Shown here piece by piece: positions 18,073 to 28,156 of a stretch of DNA of 64,000 nt. The position numbers were made by a program, and so were the translations under genes. Every line of letters begins with the position of its first letter. The stretch's first letter is position 1. Below the pieces are notes generated by a model that worked only from the letters and a program-made list of their open reading frames with translations, was not told where the DNA came from and ran no database searches. Source of the DNA: Chitinophaga agri (GTDB taxonomy: Bacteria; Bacteroidota; Bacteroidia; Chitinophagales; Chitinophagaceae). Location of the stretch: the NCBI RefSeq assembly GCF_010093065.1, contig NZ_CP048113.1:1674001-1738000 (forward strand). Direction: 5' to 3'.

Positions 18073-20341
18073 ACACGCGAATTTCAAAGACCGCCGCCGG
18101 TGTATGGGCTGACGGATGGGTAAAGCGGAATGTAAGACTGGTGGTACTTACAGCCTCGTGGAACGCAATGCTGTTTCTTGTCTGGTAATTTCCTTTTTTC
18201 TCAAATACTTTGTTACCCTTATCATCATAGATGGCATAGTCCCGTACACAGAATACCATCACATGCTCGGGATGTGACATCAACACAGATTCCATCGGGT
18301 GATCGAAATCCGTATCAAAAGATAAGATAAGCTTTTTAATATGCTTTATTGTTTTCCAGCTCAGCGTCAATGCGGGGGAAGGATCATCAGGATCAGCCAC
18401 CCAGGCATTGGGCTGCGTGGTGGGACGGGCTATACCATTCCGGATATTGGCAGGACCGAACACCTGCAGCGGTTCTTTCAACCGGAATGCCAGGTTCTGT
18501 CCGGCCGGACGACGCTGTGCCACCCAGAACTCGAAGCTGTCAATCCCGATATTGTCAGGTGCTGACTGTTTGCCATAGTTGGACACAGCAGGATTGATCG
18601 TGTTAAAAACAGAAAGTATCCCTGTGATGCGCTGGGCCGATCTGCTGATACTGACCAATGGATTTTTATGCAGGATGATAAATACATACTGCGCCTGGTC
18701 AATTTCAACCTCCGGCTCCAGCTGAATACAGTTCCTGCCAGGCTGGATCGTACAGTCATATGTGGCCAGTGTTACATCTGGCGTATAGCTACCGTTACGC
18801 GAACAGATCCTTATCTCGATCTGCAACACAGCAGGCACCTCACTGTAGGCATGCAGACTGAATGCTGGTATCACACCGGGCTGTAATGGCAGCAGCTGCG
18901 CCACGGCAATATCCAATGGTGCGGGTGCCGTATCTGCTGTCAATACAGACAGGAACAGTTCACTACTGGCTACTATCGTTGCATCCTGTACCAGATCGGT
19001 TGTATCATTAGCAATGATGCCAGGTATAAACTGTCCGCTTCTCATCAGCCATTGTTGCAGTGCAGGCAGATGGCCATCCCTGTATAATGCCGCAGGTGCG
19101 CAACCCAGCTGCGTGCAAAGCACCGCGGCCATACCTGCTGCCTGTGCAACATAGGCACTGGTAGCCATCACACGGGAAGAACCGAAGGCCACATGTGATA
19201 CGCTGATGATACGCCCTGCCAGGAACAAATTGGAGATATTGCCGGCATACAAACAGCGATAGGGTATCTGATAGATACCTTTACTATGCCACTGCGTGCA
19301 ACCCGGCTGATCAGCATACACACCATCAGAAGGATGCAGGTCAAGACTCCATCCTCCAAAGGCCACGGCATCTTCATGTACACGTTGTTCGATCACATCC
19401 TGTTGTCTCAGGATGTAGTCTCCTTCAAACCGGCGACTCTCCCGCTTTCCGGGGATCATACCCACCCATTCCAATGTGAGTGTTTCTGCCTCCGGGAACT
19501 CACCGGAGTTCTTGATATGGTTCCAGACACCATATACAATTTTCCAAAGCTCCCATTTAATTTTCTCTGTATCATACACGGTATCCATACGGCCGCCGTA
19601 TTCAATCCACCACAGTTTACATCCATAGTCCTGCGCATTGAAATGGCGGAACCGGGGAATCGCAGTAATATCCGTCAGCGCAAATGCAGGGGGCACAAAT
19701 TTCACCGGCCTGCCCGTATCCTTTGAATAGAAATAGAGTGAATGTCCCAACAGTTCCCCATAGCTTTCCGGCGGCGCAAACAGCTCATTGAATTCTTCCA
19801 TGGGCTCCGCCCCCATCCTGAATGCAGCACCCGACAAAAAGCCGACCACACCATCACCGGAAGCATCACAAAAGAGCGGCGCCTTTAATTTATACTCCGT
19901 CTGATTCTGACTGCAAAAGGCTTTAAGCGCAGTAATCGTATTGCCGCTTTTCTCCACCTCATATACCGCGGTATTGAGTAGTAGGGTTATATTAGGTTCG
20001 GCCACTACCTTATCCAGCAAAATAGCATCGAGGATAACAGGATTGCCCTCCGGGTTCCTGTACATATTCTCTACCAGTATCTCGTCTATTACGCCTCCTT
20101 CTCTTGCCCATCTGTTATTATTACCCATATGCGAGGTGGCCCCCAGTATCCATAAACGCACCTCGCTGCTGGCATTACCACCCAGCACACTCCTATCCTG
20201 TACCAATACCACTTCCAATCCTTCTCTGGCTGCGGTTATTGCACAACAGATACCTGACATTCCTCCTCCCGTTACGATCAATCCTGCCTCCAGTGTTACC
20301 AGTGGACAAGAACGTTTCTCTGTACTTGCTGATCTTATCAT
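18059..20341 (-). CDS. FAD-dependent oxidoreductase (FAD_oxidored type)
   Basis: 760 residues without signal peptide. The Rossmann motif LIVTGGGMSGICCA (residues about 21-34) is followed by the FAD-binding VLVQDRSVLGGNASSEVRLW. Later motifs are LFCDASGDGVVGFLSGA and the C-terminal NLFLAGRIISVSHVAFGSSR, typical of PF12831 proteins found in many Bacteroidota utilisation loci. The extra 250 C-terminal residues look like a beta-sandwich. It likely oxidises a sugar or sugar acid released from the substrate, but the acceptor and substrate are not indicated. Its start abuts the GH2 stop codon with no gap. Confidence 0.8.
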   Translation of the reverse strand: MIRSASTEKRSCPLVTLEAGLIVTGGGMSGICCAITAAREGLEVVLVQDRSVLGGNASSEVRLWILGATSHMGNNNRWAREGGVIDEILVENMYRNPEGNPVILDAILLDKVVAEPNITLLLNTAVYEVEKSGNTITALKAFCSQNQTEYKLKAPLFCDASGDGVVGFLSGAAFRMGAEPMEEFNELFAPPESYGELLGHSLYFYSKDTGRPVKFVPPAFALTDITAIPRFRHFNAQDYGCKLWWIEYGGRMDTVYDTEKIKWELWKIVYGVWNHIKNSGEFPEAETLTLEWVGMIPGKRESRRFEGDYILRQQDVIEQRVHEDAVAFGGWSLDLHPSDGVYADQPGCTQWHSKGIYQIPYRCLYAGNISNLFLAGRIISVSHVAFGSSRVMATSAYVAQAAGMAAVLCTQLGCAPAALYRDGHLPALQQWLMRSGQFIPGIIANDTTDLVQDATIVASSELFLSVLTADTAPAPLDIAVAQLLPLQPGVIPAFSLHAYSEVPAVLQIEIRICSRNGSYTPDVTLATYDCTIQPGRNCIQLEPEVEIDQAQYVFIILHKNPLVSISRSAQRITGILSVFNTINPAVSNYGKQSAPDNIGIDSFEFWVAQRRPAGQNLAFRLKEPLQVFGPANIRNGIARPTTQPNAWVADPDDPSPALTLSWKTIKHIKKLILSFDTDFDHPMESVLMSHPEHVMVFCVRDYAIYDDKGNKVFEKKGNYQTRNSIAFHEAVSTTSLTFRFTHPSAHTPAAVFEIRVYENN

Positions 20342-22315
20342 TTATTTAAGGGTTTTTTGCATAATGACAAAGCCGCCCGGTTTGATCAGGGCTATTTCTG
20401 CAGTGGCGCCCGCCAATGGTATATCGAGCTGCATACGCTCGCCGGGACGTAACGTCTGTAGCGGATATTCGATACCATTACATTTTAACCTGTAACCTTT
20501 CAGTGTGTACGCCGGGAAATCATTCCGGGCGGTGATACTGATATTCGCCCGTCCGGCATTGCTATTTAGGAGTTCGATGGTGACCGGCGCAAACTCTTCC
20601 TGCCATACCCTGTACATCTCACGTGGTGATCTGTCAGGTGCAACGAGTCCCCAGGGCCGGTAACCATTTTTGTTGGTGCCGGGAAAACGGCTGAAATAAT
20701 CATTAAAGGTCCAGATGGAAGCACCGATCACATAGTCGCATTGCCTGAAATCCTGCATCGCTTTCCTGAGGTAGGCAACGCGCTCTTCCTCTGTCTTCAC
20801 GCCATCCGTGCGGAGACCGAATTCACTCACGTAAACTGGTTTATCAGGATAAAGCGAATGGATATGTTGCAGTAACCGTAAATGATCACCATAGATGTTC
20901 GCGCTGACAAAGTCAACGTATTGGGATGCTTCATCTTCCGGCTTCTTTATAAAATCACGAAAGACGATCATGCTGGCGAAGGTGATGAGACGTGAATCAT
21001 CCAGCGACTTTACAAAAGCACTCATGTCGCGCACCCAGCTTTTTCCCTCTTCAGATTGCGACTGAAATTCGTTCCCCACGCTATAGGCGATCACACTGGG
21101 ATGGTTCCAGTCATGTTCGATCATCTCACGTAGTTGCGACTGAAACTTGCGGCGCATAGCCGTATCGCTCATCTGGCGCGGCGTCATTTGCCAGTTTCCA
21201 GCTTCTTCAATAATCAGCATACCATGTTCATCGGCCCAGTCCAAAAGCGCAGCTGACACGGGGTAGTGACTGATACGCGACAATTCCATACTGCCACTCT
21301 TGATCATGGTCAGGTCTTTTTCCAATACCATGTCCGGATCCATCGAGCCATAACCAGGAAAGTCAAGCGGTCTGTTACAGCCGCCCATTTTCACTGGCTC
21401 ACCATTTACAAGCAGTTTCGTTCCTTTCACCTCTACTTTACGAATGCCGAATTTCGTGGCGGCGGTATCGTTTCCGCATGTCACCACAGCCTTGTATAAA
21501 GTGGGGGCATCCGGATGCCACAACGTGACCTCTTTTGCAGGAATAGTACCAGTCAGCTCCACAACAGTCGCCTCTCCAGATGGGATCGTTATAGCCTGTG
21601 AAGTCAGGCGAAGCGTACTTTGAGAGATGGCGGCACTGACCTTCGTCGTGACGGAGGTAGCGCCCCTGTTTTGAATAAAGGTCTTTATACGGATAGCGGC
21701 ATTCCCTTTCGTCAGATCGGGCGTTGCCAGGACCTTCGTGTTACTGATGTACGTGGCCGGCCGGGTGATCAGGCTGACCTTTCTTGTAATACCACCATAG
21801 TTGATCCAGGGATAGCCCTGTGCCTGATTGGCCTGAGCAAAAGGCATGGCGGTCTTTGCGCCGGGGATGGTGGTGGTATCCCATGAGTTATCTACCTGCA
21901 CCACCAGGGTATTTTTGCTCTTCAGTTGTGCAGTAATATCAAACTCAAACGGTGTATAACCACCCTCATGTGTGCCCAGCAGCACACCATTCAGCCACAC
22001 TTTTGACTTATAGAAAACTGCGTCAAAGTGCAGGTACACCTGATCATTGCCAGTAGCAATCCCTTCGAATTGTTTAAAATACCAGGCAGTGCCCGTGTAA
22101 AAGAAATACCGCGGGTCGGTAGAAAAGCAATGTGGCACTGTCACTTTATCGAAGTTGGCCGACGGAAAGCTGCTCTCCTGCCAGCCCTGCATTTCACCGA
22201 CTTTTACCGGGTCGGTTGCAAACACCCATTCACTGTTCAGACTATAATCCGTTTGTCGTTGTCCAAAGAGAAAAAATGGTATGCATATCAGTAAACAAAT
22301 AAATCGTCCTGTCAT
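20342..22315 (-). CDS. Glycoside hydrolase family 2 protein
   Basis: 657 residues, signal peptide MTGRFICLLICIPFFLFGQ. Domain order is the usual GH2 one: jelly-roll sugar-binding domain (VYLHFDAVFYKSKVWLNG, about residues 95-112), Ig-like domain (about 185-290), then a TIM barrel. The acid/base Glu lies in YSVGNEFQ (about residue 413) and the nucleophile Glu in PVYVSEFG (about 498). Activity could be beta-galactosidase, beta-glucuronidase or beta-mannosidase; the sequence does not decide. It acts outside the inner membrane and lies 12 bases after SusD. Confidence 0.9.
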   Translation of the reverse strand: MTGRFICLLICIPFFLFGQRQTDYSLNSEWVFATDPVKVGEMQGWQESSFPSANFDKVTVPHCFSTDPRYFFYTGTAWYFKQFEGIATGNDQVYLHFDAVFYKSKVWLNGVLLGTHEGGYTPFEFDITAQLKSKNTLVVQVDNSWDTTTIPGAKTAMPFAQANQAQGYPWINYGGITRKVSLITRPATYISNTKVLATPDLTKGNAAIRIKTFIQNRGATSVTTKVSAAISQSTLRLTSQAITIPSGEATVVELTGTIPAKEVTLWHPDAPTLYKAVVTCGNDTAATKFGIRKVEVKGTKLLVNGEPVKMGGCNRPLDFPGYGSMDPDMVLEKDLTMIKSGSMELSRISHYPVSAALLDWADEHGMLIIEEAGNWQMTPRQMSDTAMRRKFQSQLREMIEHDWNHPSVIAYSVGNEFQSQSEEGKSWVRDMSAFVKSLDDSRLITFASMIVFRDFIKKPEDEASQYVDFVSANIYGDHLRLLQHIHSLYPDKPVYVSEFGLRTDGVKTEEERVAYLRKAMQDFRQCDYVIGASIWTFNDYFSRFPGTNKNGYRPWGLVAPDRSPREMYRVWQEEFAPVTIELLNSNAGRANISITARNDFPAYTLKGYRLKCNGIEYPLQTLRPGERMQLDIPLAGATAEIALIKPGGFVIMQKTLK

Positions 22316-22327
22316 AAGTATTTTAGT

Positions 22328-23815
22328 TTATTTCCAGTCAGGGTTTTGTTCCAGTTTAGGATTGGCATTGATCTCATCGAGCGGGATAGGGAAAAAGCGG
22401 TGTTTGGTCTGTGGCGTTCTCGTAGGGAAAACATTATTGACGGCTTTCGGGATCACCTGCATAAATGTATTGGTACGGGTCAGATCGTACCAGCGATCAC
22501 CTTCACCAAACAGCTCCCAGCTACGTTCCTGCAACACGGCAGCAATAAACTCGTTTTTACCCAGTCCTTCCGTTAAGTCGGATAATCCGGCCCTGCGTCT
22601 CACCGTGTTAATGTAACCGTAGGCATCTTCGGTAACACCATTTTGCTGTGCAGCTGCTTCTGCGGCGACAAGATAAATATCTGCCAGCCGCAGGATCGGA
22701 ATATTGACAGCACCACTGGCACCAACGGAATTGGGATCCATGAATTTCTTCAACAGTACACCTTTCGTAGTGATCGGTGTTATGTCTTTCTGTAACACTA
22801 CTTGTCCCAGTTTGTTGACATAGTTGGTGTCCAGCAGTTTTCGCCGCTGGTCATCAGGATGGAATGAATCGAAGAAGGACTGGTAGGCAAATGCGGATCC
22901 GAAAGAAGTAACAGCATATTGAGGGCCGTCACTATTTTTAGGTCCGTAAAGACTGATGATCTGTGTTGAGAAGCCTGGAGACGTCGTTTCACATTCAAAT
23001 GCCCACATATTCTCCTGTCTCGCAGCATCTTCCTTTGCGACGTTATATACATCCAGCACATCCGTCATCAGACTATACCTGCCCGAACCCAATACCAGTT
23101 TCGCCTTATCCAATGCGGTGGACCAGTCCTGGGCATACAGCGCTGCTTTCGCATACAGCGCCATGGCCACTTCTTTCGATGGCCGTCCTTTCTGAACATT
23201 AACGCTGTAAACGGGAAGCCTGGTCACTGCCTGGTCGAGGTCAAGGTAGATCTGTTTGAAGACAGCTGCCTGCGCGGTTTTACCTACAATGGCTGTATCG
23301 AGATTGATACTGGGTGTTATTTTCACAACAATATCGCCGAAGTTTTTGGTGAGCGTCCACAGGTAGAAAGCACGCATATAAAAGGCTTCGCCCAATATAA
23401 CATTTCTCCGCACGGTGTCCATGTTTGTCTGCGGCACACGATATAGCACCCAGTTGGCCTTTTCAATACCTGCATAACACGATTGCCAGATCTGCTGTGG
23501 TGATTCGGCCTGCCGGCTAAAGCTCTTCTGTGTCGTGTAGTTTGGATCATAGCTGAACAGGGTGTAAGTATCTCTGCCAACAACCGGGCGCGGATAGATC
23601 TGGTCAGCGCTAAAATCTGAGGCCGCGGTGCCGGCGGTATTGTACAGGCTCACCATGGGACCGTATACTGCTGTGAGGGCAGCTTCCGCATCTGATGCCG
23701 TCTTGTAAAAGTTGTCCGTAAAAATAGAAGAGTAAGGTGTTTCTTCCAGCTTGTTACAGGCGACATGCACCAGCAACAGGGATATTACACTGATGAAGTA
23801 TTGTCTGTTTTTCAT
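22328..23815 (-). CDS. SusD/RagB-family glycan-binding lipoprotein
   Basis: 495 residues with lipoprotein leader ending LVHVAC (Cys20). Typical SusD features: N-terminal EETPYSSIFTDNFYKTASDA, TPR-like helices (ASDAEAALTAVYGPM; GEAFYMRAFYLWTLTKNFGD) and the C-terminal QERSWELFGEGDRWYDLTR block ending in FPIPLDEINANP. It sits on the cell surface as the lid of the SusC transporter, binding the oligosaccharide. It lies 12 bases downstream of susC in the same operon. Confidence 0.95.
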   Translation of the reverse strand: MKNRQYFISVISLLLVHVACNKLEETPYSSIFTDNFYKTASDAEAALTAVYGPMVSLYNTAGTAASDFSADQIYPRPVVGRDTYTLFSYDPNYTTQKSFSRQAESPQQIWQSCYAGIEKANWVLYRVPQTNMDTVRRNVILGEAFYMRAFYLWTLTKNFGDIVVKITPSINLDTAIVGKTAQAAVFKQIYLDLDQAVTRLPVYSVNVQKGRPSKEVAMALYAKAALYAQDWSTALDKAKLVLGSGRYSLMTDVLDVYNVAKEDAARQENMWAFECETTSPGFSTQIISLYGPKNSDGPQYAVTSFGSAFAYQSFFDSFHPDDQRRKLLDTNYVNKLGQVVLQKDITPITTKGVLLKKFMDPNSVGASGAVNIPILRLADIYLVAAEAAAQQNGVTEDAYGYINTVRRRAGLSDLTEGLGKNEFIAAVLQERSWELFGEGDRWYDLTRTNTFMQVIPKAVNNVFPTRTPQTKHRFFPIPLDEINANPKLEQNPDWK

Positions 23816-23827
23816 ATTGCTTATTTT

Positions 23828-26800
23828 TTAAAGTCCCACCTGTAATCCAACGAGGAATGATCTGGCCATCGGATATACCAGGTTGTCGATACCGATGAGT
23901 GTATTAGAACCGCCGAAGGAGTTCACTTCGGGATCATAACCGCTGTAATTGGTGATAGTGAACAGGTTATTGCTACTGATGTAGATCCTGGCGCCGGTGA
24001 TGTACTTAATAGCAGGCAATTTATATCCCAGTGTGATATTTTTCATCCTGATATAAGAGCCATCTTCCACGAAGCGGTCGGACACAGGCAGTCTGCCACC
24101 CTGGAAGCCACTGGCGTATTCGTTGTTTGGATTATCGGGCGACCATCTGTCCGCCATTCCGGCGAGTACATTTCTTCCACCCAAACCATTTTCAAATGTA
24201 TAACGGCTTAAGTTGAAGATCTTGTTACCCTGCACACCGGACATAAAAACGGACAGGTCGAAATTGCGGTAGCTGATATTTGAAGAGATCCCAAAAATGA
24301 AAGACGGATTTGCATTGCCGGTGATGATCTGGTCACTCCCGGTGATCTGACCATCTTTATTCAGATCAGCCACCTTCACTCCGCCGGTCCTGCTACCACT
24401 GCCGGGTAAAACGGTTTCACCCGTCTGGTAGATCCCATTGAACACATAGGTTTTGAAGATGCCCAGAGGCTGGCCTACGCGCAGTACGCTGTAGGGATTC
24501 AATACATATTCATTCACGCCGCCTTCCAGACTTAAAAGTTCGTTCCTGTTGACGGACATGTTCGCGTTCAGGCTCCACTGCCACCTGCCTGTGAGTATTC
24601 TCGCATTAGCGGCGATTTCAAGGCCTTTATTGCGGATACTGGCAAAGTTGCCCGTAATAGACGTATAACCCGAAGAAAGGGGCAGATTCTTGACAAATAA
24701 CAGGTCTTTGGTCTTCTTATGATAAAGGTCGGCGGTGATGGTGAGCCGGTCTTCGAAAAAACCGACGTCCGCACCGATATTCGCCTGTGTGGATTTCTCC
24801 CATCGCAGGTCCGCGTTCGGGATACCCGTGGGACTGATACCGACCGTGTAGATATGGTTAAACTGGTAATTGCTGCCGGAACCTTCCAGCGCCAGTGACT
24901 GATAGGGAGAGATGGCACCCGCGTTACCCGTACGGCCGTAGCTGGCCCTCAGCTTCAGATCGCTGAACAGGTGGCTTCCTTTAAGAAAAGGTTCTTCAAT
25001 GACACGCCATGCGCCAGCAACCGCGGGGAAGAAGCCCCATTTGTGGTTCTCCCCAAATTTGGAGGCCCCATCATATCGGGCGGTAATGTCCAGGAAATAT
25101 TTATTGGCGTAGCCATAATTGATACGTCCCATATAGGAGTTCAACGACTCTTTTGAGCGGTAGCTGCTCACGGTCCGGTTCACCGCCAGCTGTACAGCTT
25201 CATTCTCCGTCGCGTCATTGGGGAAACCGTTTGCATTGATATAATTGTCGTTGTACATATTGCTCTGGATAGCATATACGCCGGTAAATTTGAGTGAGTG
25301 GTCACCGACATTCTGATTATAGGTGATCACACTCTCATGCAGCCAGTTTGTGACATTGACATTTCCCTTTGACGCGGTACCTGAATTGGCATTGACCTCT
25401 GCTTTGCCCAGGATGTACAGCGGAGAATAGTAATCGTTCAGGGTATTACCAATATCCGCATTAAAGGACGCACGATAGGTCAGTTCGCTGAGGATCTTTG
25501 CCTCGCCATATACATTTGCCAGCGTACGCCGGATGGTATTGCGGTTGACGATCTGGGACAGTCCCACCGGATTGGCTATCTCGCGGTAGCGGCTATTGAA
25601 CTGATCGGCAAACGGGTAGACGGCACCGTCCTCTTTATAAGGAACGAGCGTAGGTGGTGCTCCCAGTGTCGCACCGACAATACTCTGCGTCACCAGCGGA
25701 CCATCGATGGAATTAATTCCCGTGGGAATGTTATTATTGACGGTGATGCTGGTCTGCACACTGGTCCCCACCTTGAAATGCTGACTGATGGTATGGTCCA
25801 GTGTCGTCCTTAGCGAATAGCGTTTGAAATCCGAAGAAATAATAATACCTTCCTGATTGAAGTAATTGCCCGACAGCGAGAACTGCGTTTTATCTGATCC
25901 TCCGCTGACAGACGCCTGGTAGTTCTGCAGGTAAGCCTGGCGGTATACTACGTCCTGCCAGTTGGTACCCTCACCCAGGGATGGCGCATCAGGATAGACC
26001 GGCGAGTTATAGATATCATTTTCCAGTTTTGCAAATTGTGCGGCATTGAGCATGGATAGTTGGCGGGTAATATTCTGTACACCCCTGTACATATCCAGTT
26101 GTACACGTGTGGCACCACTCCTTCCACGTTTGGTGGTGATCAGTACGACCCCGTTGGCACCTCTTGCACCATAGATCGCCGTGGAAGATGCGTCTTTCAG
26201 TATTTCCACTGATTCAATATCATTGGGATTAATGGTAGATAAGGGACTTACGTCGCCTACGCCGCCGCTATTCGATATCTGGATACCATCAATGATATAA
26301 AGCGGTTCAGAAGACCCATTGATGGAATTGGTGCCGCGTATGCGCACACTGATATTGCCACCAGGCGCAGCACTGTTCTGCGTGATCTGCACACCAGGTA
26401 CTCTCGCAGCAAGGCCCTGTGCCACATTTGTAACAGGTGTCTGTGTGATATCCGCACCTCTTACGGATGCGATGGAACCTGTGGATGCTATTTTCTTCTG
26501 GGAACCGTAGCCCACCACGACCACGTCACCCAGCTTACTGACATCGGGCCTGAGCGTAACGATGATCGCGGACTGTCCACGGATCCCCACCGTAGCAGGT
26601 TCATACCCCTGAAACGAGATCAGCAGGGATGCGTTATCGGGTACTTCCCTGAGCGTAAACTGGCCTGCGTTGTTGGTGACGGTGCCCCTGGAAGTACCTT
26701 TTACGGCAATGGTGGCACCGGGTAATACGTGTCCTTTTTCATCCATTACCTTACCTGAGATAATGGGCACCAGTGATTGTGCATTGGTAAAAAGCGGGAC

Positions 26801-26845
26801 AAGGATAAATAGCAGGACCTTAAACAAGGGGCTTGTTTTTTTCAT
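23828..26845 (-). CDS. SusC/RagA-family TonB-dependent transporter
   Basis: 1005 residues. Signal peptide, then a CarboxypepD_reg-like domain (GKVMDEKGHVLPGATIAVKG, about residues 29-100). Next is a plug with the SusC signature region (VRIRGTNSINGSSEPLYIIDG) and DASSTAIYGARGANGVVLIT, then a 22-strand barrel with GVKVADLNKDGQITGSDQ near the C-terminus. No extra FecR-interacting signalling domain is visible, so regulation is probably through the divergent LacI-type protein. It imports the oligosaccharide across the outer membrane and is the first gene of the operon. Confidence 0.96.
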   Translation of the reverse strand: MKKTSPLFKVLLFILVPLFTNAQSLVPIISGKVMDEKGHVLPGATIAVKGTSRGTVTNNAGQFTLREVPDNASLLISFQGYEPATVGIRGQSAIIVTLRPDVSKLGDVVVVGYGSQKKIASTGSIASVRGADITQTPVTNVAQGLAARVPGVQITQNSAAPGGNISVRIRGTNSINGSSEPLYIIDGIQISNSGGVGDVSPLSTINPNDIESVEILKDASSTAIYGARGANGVVLITTKRGRSGATRVQLDMYRGVQNITRQLSMLNAAQFAKLENDIYNSPVYPDAPSLGEGTNWQDVVYRQAYLQNYQASVSGGSDKTQFSLSGNYFNQEGIIISSDFKRYSLRTTLDHTISQHFKVGTSVQTSITVNNNIPTGINSIDGPLVTQSIVGATLGAPPTLVPYKEDGAVYPFADQFNSRYREIANPVGLSQIVNRNTIRRTLANVYGEAKILSELTYRASFNADIGNTLNDYYSPLYILGKAEVNANSGTASKGNVNVTNWLHESVITYNQNVGDHSLKFTGVYAIQSNMYNDNYINANGFPNDATENEAVQLAVNRTVSSYRSKESLNSYMGRINYGYANKYFLDITARYDGASKFGENHKWGFFPAVAGAWRVIEEPFLKGSHLFSDLKLRASYGRTGNAGAISPYQSLALEGSGSNYQFNHIYTVGISPTGIPNADLRWEKSTQANIGADVGFFEDRLTITADLYHKKTKDLLFVKNLPLSSGYTSITGNFASIRNKGLEIAANARILTGRWQWSLNANMSVNRNELLSLEGGVNEYVLNPYSVLRVGQPLGIFKTYVFNGIYQTGETVLPGSGSRTGGVKVADLNKDGQITGSDQIITGNANPSFIFGISSNISYRNFDLSVFMSGVQGNKIFNLSRYTFENGLGGRNVLAGMADRWSPDNPNNEYASGFQGGRLPVSDRFVEDGSYIRMKNITLGYKLPAIKYITGARIYISSNNLFTITNYSGYDPEVNSFGGSNTLIGIDNLVYPMARSFLVGLQVGL

Positions 26846-26926
26846 AACGAAAGCATTTGTAGCAGTGAATCATAAGTGGTACACAATGTTATCGAAGAAT
26901 TTCAAACAACGGAAGATGTGGGGAAA

Positions 26927-26950
26927 CGGAATCTACCGCAAACGATTCCG
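26927..26950. promoter_or_regulatory. Candidate operator between susC and the LacI-type regulator
   Basis: Inverted repeat CGGAATC-N10-GATTCCG centred on a GC dinucleotide. It lies 82 bases upstream of the SusC start and 31 bases upstream of the regulator start. Position and symmetry fit a LacI-family operator that could control both directions. This is inference from sequence only. Confidence 0.45.
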
Positions 26951-26980
26951 ATAGTCGATTTTCATTTTAAAATTGCCTGA

Positions 26981-28156
26981 ATGATAAAATGTATCCGGTG
27001 CTGCCATGTGCATGCCATCACAAAGTCCGGCATTGTAAGGGGGAAACAACGTTATTACTGTAAGGATTGCAATATCTATTTCACGTTGCCGGATGTATCT
27101 GCAGCCGATATGCGGCAGCACAAAAAACACATGACCACCATTGTAGATATCGCCAAAGCGCTGAACATCTCGAAATCAACCGTATCCAGAGCCCTGCATG
27201 AACACAGTGATATTAATCCGCAAACAAGAACGGCTGTACAGGAAATGGCCAGGCGACTTGATTATCAGCCGAATCTGCTGGCAAAAAGTCTTGTAAAGAG
27301 TAAAAGTAATACCATCGGTATTATTGTCCCTGAGTTCCTCACCTACTTCTTTCCGACCATCATCATGGGCGCACAACAGGTAGCCGCACAGGCGGGCTAT
27401 AATGTCATCATCTGCCAGTCGCAGGAATCCTATCAGACAGAAGTAGCAAATGCAAATGTGCTACTGGCCAACCGCGTCGATGGCGTATTAATTTCCATGA
27501 CGAAAGAAACCAGGAAATTTGATCACTTCAAGGCGTTTGAAAAACACGGCATCCCTGTTGTTTTCTTCAATCGCGTATGTGATGAAATGCATACGTCAAA
27601 AGTGCTGGTAAATGATTATGAAGGTGCGCTCAAAGCTACTGAACACCTGATCAAAAATGGTTACCGTAATATTGCGCATATCGCAGGCCCTCCGGCATTA
27701 CTGATTACGCGTAATCGTTTATCGGGTTATCGTGATGCCCTGGAGAAATACAAACTGCCTTTTCAAAAAGAACTGATTGTGCATTGCGACCTGTCAAAAA
27801 AGGATGCTATCCGTTCTGCAAAGCAACTATTAAGCATGAAGAACCGGCCGGACGCAGTGTTCTGTGTAAATGATCCCGTGGCCATTCAACTGATGTTGGT
27901 GGCCAAGAAACTGAAGATCACAATCCCTTCGGAGCTCGGTATCGTCGGGTTTAGTAATGAGCCCAGCGGAGAGGTCATAGATCCTGCCCTGACGACGGTA
28001 GAACAGCCGGTTGCAGATATCGGCAGGTCAGCAGCGGATATATTGCTCAAAGCCATCAGGCAGGCCGAAGATTATGTACCCGAAATGAAATCGTTGCAGA
28101 CAACATTGATAGTGAGGGCTTCTTCGGGAGGTATTGGCAGGCGTAATAAGCGTTAA
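26981..28156 (+). CDS. LacI-family regulator with an N-terminal zinc-ribbon-like extension
   Basis: 391 residues if the first ATG is used. Residues 4-34 read as a zinc ribbon: Cys4-x2-Cys7, then GIVRGKQRYYCKDCNIYF with Cys27-x2-Cys30, the pattern of InsA-type transposase N-termini. From residue 51 (ATG at 27131) a normal LacI protein follows: HTH TTIVDIAKALNISKSTVSRAL, hinge, periplasmic-binding-like sensor (TIGIIVPEFLTYFFPTII; RVDGVLISMTK; VNDPVAIQLMLV). The internal ATG would give a standard 341-residue LacI regulator, so the true start decides whether the fusion is real. Frame and Cys spacing are intact, which favours the longer form. It should repress or activate the divergent susC operon. 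Confidence 0.85.
   Translation: MIKCIRCCHVHAITKSGIVRGKQRYYCKDCNIYFTLPDVSAADMRQHKKHMTTIVDIAKALNISKSTVSRALHEHSDINPQTRTAVQEMARRLDYQPNLLAKSLVKSKSNTIGIIVPEFLTYFFPTIIMGAQQVAAQAGYNVIICQSQESYQTEVANANVLLANRVDGVLISMTKETRKFDHFKAFEKHGIPVVFFNRVCDEMHTSKVLVNDYEGALKATEHLIKNGYRNIAHIAGPPALLITRNRLSGYRDALEKYKLPFQKELIVHCDLSKKDAIRSAKQLLSMKNRPDAVFCVNDPVAIQLMLVAKKLKITIPSELGIVGFSNEPSGEVIDPALTTVEQPVADIGRSAADILLKAIRQAEDYVPEMKSLQTTLIVRASSGGIGRRNKR

Noticed and set aside
26257..26510. Reading frames opposite and beside the SusC plug region
   Set aside because: Shadows of the SusC gene, which has continuous family motifs.
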